Assembly (NCBI RefSeq): GCF_002078875.1
Contig: NC_034415.1
Coordinates: 16,589,331 to 16,653,330 of the forward strand
DNA: 64,000 bases
DNA from: Numida meleagris
Lineage: Eukaryota > Chordata > Aves > Galliformes > Numididae
Direction: 5' to 3'
The notes beneath the pieces were generated by a model. That model did no database searches. It was not told where the DNA came from and saw only the letters and a program-made list of their open reading frames with translations. Positions 14,330 to 25,206 of this stretch are shown piece after piece; within the stretch, counting starts at the first letter, position 1; each line of letters begins with the position of its first letter. The translations under genes and the position numbers were made by a program.

Positions 14330-16702
14330 GGCGGCACCTGTCTTTCCTGCCCAAGCTCCCCTTCCAAAGAGAGCATCCTAGCAACCTGCCTCTGATTGAC
14401 TGAAGTGGATGTTGTCTTTTTTCCTCCCAGTTCTCTAAAAACATCAGTTAGAACAAGTGTCCAGTTACTTCCGGAATACATTACAACTAAGCTTTAGCCT
14501 AGAAAAAAAAAAAAAAAAACACAGAGGCTTCTGTGCACCTTTTCTCTGTCCTTGAAGTGTTCACTGATAGGAGTTATTCCAACATGTGAGGAGACAACAT
14601 CCGTGTTTATGTTTCCCTTCTTGCAACAATTTGCACACTTTTTGGTTTGAAAGTCCAAGGAGTGGATGTTCAAAATTGGATTTGCAAGGCTGAAGTTCAG
14701 TGTGGACTGGTACAAATAAGCACTGCTTCCAAAAACCCGAATCCCATCCTTCCACAATATTTTGTTCCTGCCTCTGTATCATGACCTTCCCTGAAAGAGC
14801 AAAAGCAGCCTGTGGCTGCCTGCCAAGCCAGGTTGGGGAACTAGGCCAGATTAAAAAGTAATGGACAGGAGGCAGGAGAGGACAAGGAAAGCTAATTTTA
14901 ATCCAAAGCAACTCCCAGCTGTATTCACGACATGAATGCTTCTCCCGGGGTAAGGGAAGGGCAGAGGAGTTAAAACAGGCAAATATGCGTGGCAGGGAGA
15001 ACTGCTTCTTTTCTTATGCTAGATTAACACAGCCGGAAGTACTGCCCGTTTCTGAGTAATAATTCTAATTTTAAGTTATTAATCTTCAATTATTTGATAA
15101 GTTAATTCTATTAGCTTAAAATTTTAAATCAATAAGAAATTTAATAAAATGACTTTCAAATGCAGTACTTAATACTCCCCACATATAAAATTGGATCATA
15201 CATAAAAGGTTATGTAAATAAACATTAACAAATAAAATCCTCAACTATTATACGTTGATGTGCTTTGTGAGGAATTAGGAATTAAGTGTCATCAATGCAG
15301 TACCGCTCTCTACAGTTGTAGCTGAACCTCGCTCAGCACAGAATCTAAAGTGTAGCAAATACCACAGAATCTGTAGACATCCTGCCTCTGTAAAATGTAA
15401 TAGGTACCATTTTACAAAGCAAATTAAAAACTGTGGGCAAATTGTGAAATTTCAAACACCTCTGTTTCTACAGTGCATAAATTTCCATGGTTACCAAGCA
15501 GAAAAAAAATGAATAAATTTTAAGAATGAGTTCCAAGAACAAAATTTTCTAGGGCACTACTAGAAAACATCATGTAACTGTCTATATTCCTGAGTAAAGG
15601 TTCACGTTATGCTAGTTAAATGTGAATAAATAAAATAATCAGATTTTCCTCTTACCATCAAAAACCCACACCAAGCCAAAAGCTTGTGTTATCTGCTATG
15701 TTTTACTCCAGTTTAACCCTCTGCACTACAAGCACTGGTCAACTGGTTGGTATCATCTTTCCACTGTGTATTACTGCCCCCCTTCCCCTTCAGTGAAAGT
15801 TCACTGACTAAAAAGGATAACCAGTTACCAAGCAGCTATCGCTGTAAGTATGTTTTATGGTTACATTGCTAGAAATTGTGAGCAAAGATCTGCAGGTAGT
15901 TGATCTGCATGTTGACCAACAAATTTCCAGCAAGCAGGCAACATCCTTCATAACGCTACATATATTCATGCACAAATAATCTTTTCTTTAGAAGTAACTC
16001 AAGTTTTATTAAATTCATTTTTCACTTGTGTTCCAAACAAAGCATCTTCAGGGGCTGTTGGATGCTATACGGATGCATACGGATGTAAGCAACTCAAAAA
16101 GAGTAGCTCTTGTGTTGCTCTTCCTTTTTTTTCCCCTCAAGTATTTCAAAGCATCAAAATAATAGCAGATAAACCAATCTTGGTTTAACTGCACTCATTT
16201 TTAAGTCCACTTGCCACAAAAGTACTTTGTTCCAGCCCTTACATTAACAAAACCATACACGATCCCAAGTACTTGCGTTGGAATCAGTAACTTCACAGCT
16301 GTCAGAGTAAATCAGCAAAACAGCTCATCTCTTTGCAAGATTTGAGAATCCGACACATCACAACACTGACATGTCTCCCACAGAACATATTTCAATATTC
16401 ATTTTCAGTATTTAGGGGAAGGGGTTGCCTTTCCTATCCAAGCAGTAGATGTTCATTTACAACCTCAAATAGCAGAGACCAATTTTCTGAATAAGGAAGT
16501 CTTACATAAATAAACATATTTCACAATTCAGCACATCAAGTGAATAAGTTTTTGTTTGCCTTAGGATTAGGGTAGGAAAAAGTAGGTAAGAGCGCTTGAT
16601 ACCATTCTGATAATGAATGGGACTGCAGAGGAAAACTGGTTAAAGTCAGTGCTTATTTTGACAAAAAAGTAGATACAATATTCACACACTGTACATTAAA
16701 AA

Positions 16703-16721
16703 AACACACACACACACACAA
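16703..16721. repeat. (CA)n microsatellite
   Basis: A perfect run of about nine CA units following an A-run. Confidence 0.9.
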
Positions 16722-16974
16722 AACACTAAATAAGAGTTCCTAATGAGCTGTAGTACATGACAGCAACTACAATGAATAAAGGAAAGCACCAAAACCATTA
16801 GGTTACAAAACTGCCCTTAATAACCTTGATAGTCAAAGATGTGACATTCACGCTTGCACACTTTGGTCAACAACAGCAATATCAAGCAGCAGCTCTTAGA
16901 AGAACTAACAACAGATAATTATATAAACAATTTGAGATGTAAGCTAAAACACAAGGAGAAGAAAATCTTACTGG

Positions 16975-17005
16975 TTATATATATATACATACATATATAT
17001 ATGTA
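16975..17005. repeat. AT-dinucleotide tract with imperfect palindrome
   Basis: TATATATATATA, then CATACA, then TATATATATATG: alternating purine-pyrimidine sequence able to fold on itself. Confidence 0.85.
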
Positions 17006-20000
17006 AGAATCATAACAGAAAGTAGAGTAAGCCACAGTTCAACAGAGATGCAAGATTACAATGTACAAAATACCCTTTCCTCTGGAAGCAACCTGAATTT
17101 TATTCAACTAATTTTTTGCTCATACTCCAAATTAAGTACCCTGAGGGACTGTTCCCCAGAAGGATGCATTTTAAGAACTATGTCAAAGCAGCAACTTGTG
17201 CTGCTTTTTCTTTCTTCAGATACTTCACATGTGAGCCAGAACCAACATGAACCCAGCTCAACACCTAAGAAGTTACCCTATTCTATTGTCAGTAGCAAAC
17301 TGGTAACGAGAAATTTTTGCAAGGAAGATGCCTTCAAACCAACAAGACACATTTAGGAACACATATGTTTCTAGCACCTAATCATTGCACTCTTCCATTT
17401 TCTACACAGTCTCTTCAGCAGTAGGAATAATTGCTTCCTGAGGTCTTTCTCCACAACCATATGTATTAAGAGGAAAATGCATGCCATGCTTACTGCCAGT
17501 ACTGACATGCCTCTAGATTTCTCATCTGTCTTATCACTTCCTTCTTATCCTTCAGACCAGTATATCTGGTCATGATAAATGCAGACCTGTACCTTTCTCT
17601 ACATAATGAGCTTCTAAGTTCAGTCAGCCCAAATGTACAGAAGGTCTTCAGCTTCAAGACCCCTTTGTTATATGTTCTGTTACCGCATAATGGCAACCTT
17701 CAGTCAACTCGGCTTTGCTCTGATATAGCTCCCTATTTCTCAATTGCTAAAGTTTCAAATATACTTCTGTGAACTGGCTGTCCCTTGCGCTTAGAAGACT
17801 GTCGCAATACACACAGCAAAGATATTTATACTCTGTCCCTTCACCCTTACTCCTGAAACACTCCTGCCAGTGCCTCCAATCTCGACAACAACTCAGCAGA
17901 GGCTATCAGCATCGCTCACACTCCTTGTACTGCTCCATCTGTACACACATATGGGGACTACTATCTTAAGAGCGTAAATTTCAGGATCAGCAAATACTTC
18001 TTCATTTTCAGTACTGAAAGCACTAACTCAACTGTGGACTTGGTGCTACTAGGAGGATTAAGCATCTTGCTAGCAAAACACCACAACAGCATCTCTCTTG
18101 CCAAGGAATGTTCTGCTGTTAAAAACGAAACAAACCCTAAATCAAAGAAAATGAAAAACAAGGACTCTGAAAGGCAAACAGTTTTTTCATTCTTAACAAA
18201 AAATAAAAAAATAAAAATCTATCTGGAACTTTCCTAGAGGAAAGAAAAAAAAAGTAAGCCAATCGTATTTGCAATTGAAGAACACATATGACCATTTCAT
18301 CACTTTCACCTTATCTTGACCACCCTTTACAAAGGGGGCATCTGATTTCATCCACTTAAAGGGTGTAGACACTGCTGCAGCAAAGACAACCGCAAAGGTG
18401 CACTGAACAGTAGAAGTAACTTCACTGGGAAATGTTTACAGCAAAGACAATATAATCCTCCTCACAGGAAGCAAAAAAGACATTCACCTTTCACTAGACA
18501 GAAGTACTCTTCTGATTTGCAGACTATTTCAACGGGGAACTGATGCTTGGTACAAGTTGCAGTTATTAATTTTTATTTTCAATGTACCTGGGAGCCTGGA
18601 TGTCAAGCTGGGTGTAACATACAGATGCAAACAGTGGAATAAAGTCTGTAAGAAATGTATTCCCTTAAAATCATTCAGTCTTAACACAATAAAAAAGGGG
18701 GAAAAAAAAGTAAACACTTAAGCAGCAAAATTTGAGATTGATATAGCCGACTTCCACAAATCTTAATTCCTGTGGAAGCTACCACACAACTGTAAGAGAC
18801 ACAGAAAAAAACCAGGAAAAATCCAGCACTGGTGATGGTGACCAGAGACTTTCTGACTCTTAACTTGAGTCTTCTTCATCCACAGAATAACGCAGCCATG
18901 TGATGCCAGCAACACAGTAGGGCTGCAGGCTCACCCCTCCTCAGAGGAGCAGTCCCGTAGGGGCAGCTGCCAGTAGGGAGCTGACACAGCCCCCTATCTA
19001 GCTCATGGCTCCACGCGCCTGCGGCAACATGGATGGGGGCTGGACTGTCCCTCCAGGTCAGCCTGCCCAGAGCTATACTTCAGTGGCCATGATACTGTAA
19101 CGCAGGTCTTCATAATTTATGGACAAAGTTCTGATAGCTTGTCTTACAGCCATTACTGTATATTGTTGTATGTAACAATACTGCATATTGTTGTAATATA
19201 TACACTGAGGAAATGATGGCAATGCTTTCCTTTTCGGGGATGATGACCTCAAAACATTTGTATGAGATAACTACATGCAAACTGATATTAGATAAGGCAG
19301 TGGCATGGCTCCTCCCACTTTTTGGCTCATGCCTTCTACAAAAGTGAAATCTTCATAAAAGCAGACCTTTAAATTTGTAGGACAAGGTAAAACTATGCAG
19401 ACACACACACAAAGAAACTCTGTATACATTATTATCTGTTTTTTCTTTATAAGCGATCTTCAACCCTCTCAAGTCATTTTTCAAAGCTCCAGATTATCTG
19501 CTTGAAACGATATGGCACCACTGCAAAACAATTATATTCGAGCTTTTTGAAAACCATTTTCAAACGACATCTTTTTCTAAAGAAATGAATGTACATAGTT
19601 TAAAATTTAGGTACAACTTCGGATAATATTTCAAGCAAGAATAACGTACTCCATAATTCCATTAATTCGAAGTGCTTTACAGCAGTCACGGTGTTTTTGG
19701 AAAGCAACCACCTGCCTGACAAGTTCACTGCACCCGTTAAAATATCTCATTTTAAATGACACTCTCCTCCCCTACTTCCATGCACGACTGGAACTATTCT
19801 GCTATCCCATCATTTAGAAAGAATAAAGACCAAAGAAGGATAAGCCGGTTCAGATGAAGAACAACAAAAGCCAGTTCAGACTTCTAGGTGATAATTATAA
19901 TAATTTCAGAAGGCCTTTTTGATTTGTACCAATTCAGAGAAAATAATTTATTATGAATGGCACAGAAAAATAAGTGAAGCGACACATAGAGCATACAATT

Positions 20001-20685
20001 ATAGAATTCTCCATATCGGATTCTATGCCCTATTCAACGATTTGGAACACTTATTTCTAAAAGAAAGCTTGAAAATAGAATTTCAAATGCTAAATACCAA
20101 TTATGCAAAGCAAAATGTTTAATAAAACTGCTAATCTTTAAGACAGGTCATTTTTAGAATCCACAGTAAATCGATCACAGAAACAAAGGGCTCTGTAGTC
20201 GATGCAGCTCTGCAGACAAGAAAGGGAAACCTGGTAGATTTTTTCCTGACTGTGAAGACAGAACAAAAAATAGTGCCAAAGGTAATAGAAAAGACTTACC
20301 ATTCATGCTGAAAAGCTAATTTTCAGAAACATATTGCTCCTAATATTAATCCAATAACTGCTGGAGTATGTTAATCTCTACAAAAATCAGTGCTTCAATC
20401 TTGAAACACAACTATACACTAACTGGAAAGAGCAAGCACACAGAATCCAGAGAGCTTCTCTTCCTTACAAGCTCCTTGTGATGCGAAAATCTGCGAAGCA
20501 CAAGATAGCAGTAGTAAAACAAAATCAATATTCAGCACACGGATATTTGGTTTTGCTCATTAACTACTTCTGCTCTGACCAGTGCTACCTATTCATGTCT
20601 AAAGCAACTCAAAATGGCAGGGCGAAAAAAGCATGCAAACACCAGGAGGTTTTTAAGATGTTCTCAATTATATCAAGCACTGGTT

Positions 20686-20699
20686 GTTTCCATGGCAAC
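20686..20699. promoter_or_regulatory. RFX X-box-like palindrome
   Basis: The minus strand reads GTTGCCATGGAAAC, close to the RFX-family X-box (GTTRCC, two-base spacer, then GGYAAC). It lies about 3.6 kb 3' of the Cbeta2 first exon in the intron. This is a motif match only; there is no evidence of function. Confidence 0.3.
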
Positions 20700-21348
20700 C
20701 TTAGACCAGAATTATCTGTTGACTTGCACCCAACTAGTAGTTATTGTAAAGCTTTAATCAATTTGCACAATGTATTCTGCACATTATTTCATATTTCAGA
20801 TGTAATTTTTCTTCTACGTATATCTAGCAATTATTCAGCTAAATTTCTGGAAGAAATTCCACTGTATCTGAAGTACATTGACATGTTGAATCAGCCAGAG
20901 ACCAGATAGAATTCCTATTCACCATCCACCCATTTGCAACTTATAGACTACGAGAATCTGAAGATGATAAAAAGATGCAAGTAGTGCCTCTCCCAACCAT
21001 GCCTGTTATTCCAAGTTGTTAAGACGTTTTCTTATTTTGCACAGATTTGTAAAATATTGTATTGTAAAATAGCAGCTTAAGAGTAAAGAGATTCTCACTG
21101 ATCTCGCTGTCTCTACAACCAACACCAAGCAGCCTCATTCTCCTTTCTGACTCCACTTCAGTCTTTCAAAGAACAACAGACTACTAGGAAAACAAAACAA
21201 AGCAATCCACAAAATTAATCAAAACTTGGGTTTCACATAGCTGCAACCAGTCACATTCCAGACATCTGAAACTCAGAGAGAAGAGTGGCATTCCGCTGCC
21301 TACCATCACATATCTCTTTTGCCCTGTGCAGCACACCTGACATATGTA

Positions 21349-21891
21349 GGTCACTCTGAAAGTAATGCCTCCTGTTTATTTCCATGGAAACTACAACAGA
21401 TGCAAAGAGCACAATAATACTGTTTGACAGAGCAAATTCTCAGCTACAGAACACTATTTTTCAGCACAGACACCACTGTTAGTTATGCATTTTCACCAGT
21501 GATAAATGAGAACCAGCACGCTGCACTCCTAACAATCTGCACCAGCAGAAGTGACCCACTGTTGCTGTCACCACTGCTGAAATGCACCACCCACCACCTC
21601 ACTGTGCTCACAGTGAGCTCACTGTTTGGCCTCCATAAACGTTCAGCGAGTGTCAATGAATGTCAGTGGATGCCTTTTTTTCCCTCATGGAGGAATTCAG
21701 TGACACCACTTTGCTTCATATGCACTTCCACATCAGACTGCCCCTCTGCTGCCATCTGTCACGTGGCAACAACATCTAATGGGATACTGATGGGAAGGTT
21801 TGACCTCTACTGCCATCCCCATCAACATCTGCCTCTGACATTGTGGGCCAACACAATAAAATAGGAGGCATCACTTTCACAGCAGCCTTCG
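21349..21891 (-). mobile_element. Galluhop-like mariner element, internally deleted copy 2
   Basis: This 543 bp element is flanked by TA on both sides (21347-21348 and 21892-21893). Its ends are CTGAAAGTAATGCCTCC and AGGAGGCATCACTTTCACAG. It is inverted relative to the 4.3 kb copy: the transposase ATG (M-A-A-E-G-Q-S-D) is at 21755 on the minus strand. A small deletion after Q-S-D and further frameshifts break the frame, and the DDD domain is missing. A TTTCCATGGAAA palindrome lies just inside the left end. Confidence 0.88.
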
Positions 21892-24297
21892 TACATTAAC
21901 TAAGAATCCAAGACATATTTGAAATATCATGTTCTATAGATAACAAAATAACAAAACCAAGGCATTAAATACGTTTCAAAATCAATCACTAAAAACCCCT
22001 GAGGCTGCAGAGCACACGTCAGGGTAGTCTAAGCCACAGTAGTAGCTGACTGGCAGCACGTTAGCAAGGAATCCACCTGACAGCAAGCAGCTCCTTCACC
22101 TTCAGTAAACACAGAGCATCAGCAGTAGCTGCTTGTACAAGGACATACACAGAAACAGACCTGTTACTATACTGCATTACAGAAGGTGTTAATATATTAA
22201 TTTTCTTTTTTATCAATTCAACTTCAAACTTAGAACTACAACAAAAATCTGAAAAGTTATTTTCCAAACTTTTTTCAGGAATTCAAGAGTGTTTTTACCT
22301 TAAATTTAGGATTAATTCACACTAAATATCTGCTATTTAATTTTACCACAAATTTAAAATTCCGTAAGTTGCAGTTATATGCATAGATGAGTTGTGATGT
22401 TATTTGTTTTACAGAGATATTTGAGTATTCTCATTTCTAAAATTGCTTATTCATTAAACTTTGTGAAATTAATCTACAGCCTGAATTCAGTGATCCAGTG
22501 CAATTCTACAACACTAACTTGTCAGGGAAAAAAAAAAACACACACAACCCTAAAACCTTCTCTCTTCCATATTTCCTTTGCAATGTTACAAAGAATTTTA
22601 AGGGATGATGCATTTTCCCAGCAATACAGTTATAAGTCAGTGCAGCCAGCAGCAGACAGAAAGGCTACTTCCCTCTGCTCTTCCTTCTCTATCACTCTTT
22701 GAGGCACAGTGGTAGTGAAGTCAGAACCCTGATATGTAGATGCAGGCCATATCTACCAAGAGTTTCTTTAATTTTTTAGCAATGTACACATTGAAAACAA
22801 AGATACAGGATAAATACTCAGAATGTCACCCTGAGACCAAAGCTAAACAATCAACCAATATTCAGCTACCTGTTTTCCTCAGAAAAATTACATCCCACCA
22901 CTGTGCTTAATTACTTAAAACAGCAGTGACATTAACAGGACTTTTCACTATGTTTATCATCTGAATACAAGTCAGTCCATTTCCTCATTGAGCATGTCAG
23001 ACAAGGAAGCTGGCCTTAAATAGAGGGGAAAAAATAGTAGAGACGAACAGGTCAACATTTGCAAATGTCAGTAGGTCAGTAACATATTTTTTCCTCCATG
23101 TTACATAAACAGAAGCGCTTCAGTGTTATTCTTTTTTTCAAACAGTTATTTACATAAAGAGCTTCTACATGAACAGAAGTAAGCATCTATTTTTACCAAG
23201 TGGAAAATACTTTGGAAAAGTGGAAACTAAAGAATTTATGCACTTTCATCATTTACCTTCCCAGCTAAACTATTCCATCCTCTTCCATCTCATTTTGGAG
23301 ACCTAGATTTAGTCTATTTTAGGTCGATGCATTAACACTTTTTGTTTCCATGTTTACTGCCTATCCTCTGAGAGCAGACTCACTCCCAGCTCATATACAG
23401 TTTCAAATTGAAAGCAGGGATACGTGCAAATGCTGCTTTTCTTCATGCTAACACTAGCGTTAAGCATTTCAAATAAGGCCTATTTTCAATTGAAATAACA
23501 GTGCTATCCTAAATCTATCAATGAACCTGAAATCTGGAACAAAATTATCATCAATTACCATATTGTAACATTTTAAAATGAGTATTTAACCACAGGGATA
23601 ATAATTGCCTTGAAAAATAATGCATTGCTTAAAAAAAAAAGTCAATTCACCTACATTGTGCTATTTCTGAATTTTCCCTTTTATTAGCCAAGACACAATC
23701 AAGAAAAAAATTTAGTCCATATAAATGCATATAGTCAATTGTTCATTAATTATTAAGAAATTAAAGCTAATGACATCCAGCATTCCCATATTAACACATC
23801 ACAACTGAAAATAAACACAATTTTATATTGTTTACCACTGTACAGACCATTCTGATATACTGTACAAAATAAAAAAGCCCCATAATTTGAAATTTAATCT
23901 GTGCAGCCACGTCTGTACAATCCAAAATTTAAACATTAAAGTTTTCAACAAGGTTTTTCTTTCTGCTGAACTAGTAGATTTAATTTGAAACTAAAGGAAG
24001 TAATTTAGCAGTATACACTGGAGTGAAGGCTTGCTAAAACAAGTCACGTGTGCTTTAACAGAACAAGACCAGTCAAATCCTCCTGCCAGCCACCCAGCCC
24101 ACGAAACTATTCCCCACTTCCCTGTGCATGATCCAATTTCTTATTCTTCAAATTAATAACTTATGGTAATGAATTGTAAAATTGCCCCTGGAATGCATCT
24201 CAGATCGTATTCAATTGCAAACATGCAAGTTCTTCAACTGCCGTGCACACTCAAGAGAGAATATCTGTAAAATAAACAACAAAAAAGTCCCACTTAC

Positions 24298-24484
24298 TTG
24301 ATTTGTCCCATAGGACAGCAAGTTCAGAGAAGTGGTGGCTCTCATTTTGCAGAGCCACTCTCTGTTCATGCGCACCGCCCTTTGAATGCCTATGGAAAAG
24401 GCGATTAGCAAAACCTTCCAGTCTCTGCAGTGCAGTCGCTGTCCCGGTACACTGAGCACAAGGTACCTCCTTCTGAGCTGCCAT
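24298..24484 (-). CDS. PRKACB: PRKACB alternative first exon 1-2 (Cbeta2 N-terminus)
   Basis: This exon encodes 62 residues plus one base (187 bp), then a consensus donor A|GTAAGT. Joined to exon 2, the split codon becomes ATG, giving the K-S-M-K-E-F junction. The protein begins MAAQKEVPCAQCTG and contains L-E-G-F-A-N-R-L-F-H-R-H-S-K-G, then H-H-F-S-E-L-A-V-L-W-D-K-S. This closely resembles the mammalian Cbeta2 N-terminus as I recall it, including identical length (62 residues before the junction Met). It replaces the myristoylated N-terminus of Cbeta1. An in-frame TAG immediately precedes the ATG, which fixes the start. The -3 base is T, a weak context, with G at +4. In mammals Cbeta2 is the lymphoid-enriched form. 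Confidence 0.93.
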
Positions 24485-25128
24485 CTATACACACTGGCAA
24501 CTTTCAGAAAGTCAAAACAGAAAATATCTGAAAGGACAAGTCACAAGCACTTAGAGCTATGCATGTGTCAAACTTCCTGTGTGCAGTGTTTTCTAACCAC
24601 TGCTCAGTTCTACTTCCTGTTAAGAAAAGCTCTATAATGGTATAATGTTTTATACCGTTAAAAAGTCTCTTTTCCTGATAATTGAAAAAAATTCTGTAGG
24701 AAAACACCAGCAATAACTGCTGAAGCTTCTTTGCATGGCTTTTTAACACATCGCATATTTCACACTACAATATAAGTTTTATACTAAAATACCATAAACA
24801 ACTTGTTCAGAAGTAAAGATCAGAAGCCAGATATGTATACATATTTTTAAATTACCACAGCCACGCCTCAAAAAAGAAAAGTGACTATTCTGCAGTCCTT
24901 CCCATTTAGGAAGATCGAGTGCTAACACCAGCACCGCAAACACAACCGGCTGTAATCTAACCATTAACAATCCCATGTTTTCAATTAACTTTCTAAGCAA
25001 GGGGGTTGCTTGCAAAAACTACTGAAGAAACTATTATCACTGAAAATATATTATCTCTCTCTACTTTGATAAAAATAATTTTGAAGTTGAATTCCATTGT
25101 AACGTATAAGCAAGAGTGTAGGAAAGCT

Positions 25129-25206
25129 GCTTTAGCAGGGGGCAGAATTTGATGATCTCTAGAGATCCCCTACAACTACCCTGCCAACCCCTACAATTCT
25201 GAGATA
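25129..25206 (+). repeat. CR1 LINE 3' end fragment, degenerate
   Basis: The plus strand shows TTTGATGATCTCTAGAGATC and then CCAACCCCTACAATTCTGAG, the decayed end of a CR1 3' UTR. Only about 80 bp is recognisable. Confidence 0.75.

Larger units (their letters stand above)
7496..24297 (-). other. PRKACB intron between exon 2 and the Cbeta2 first exon
   Basis: A 16.8 kb intron, the 3' part of the longer Cbeta1 intron 1. It holds a CR1 tail (about 8795-8898), a T/G homopolymer pair (11899-11931), a CA microsatellite (16703-16721) and an AT dinucleotide tract (16975-17005). A mariner copy lies at 21349-21891. A moderately GC-rich patch at about 18880-19080 has no frame or splice site I could link to PRKACB. 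The rest is AT-rich sequence in which I see no gene. Open frames such as 17769-17969 and 20478-20909 lack recognisable domains. Confidence 0.85.

Noticed and set aside
20478..20909. 143-codon plus-strand frame
   Set aside because: Composition looks random, no motif, no promoter or splice context; consistent with chance in 64 kb.
24211..24492. 93-codon minus-strand frame M-Y-R-W-Q-L
   Set aside because: It is a shadow of the Cbeta2 exon in another frame; the in-phase frame matches known Cbeta2 and the splice donor.
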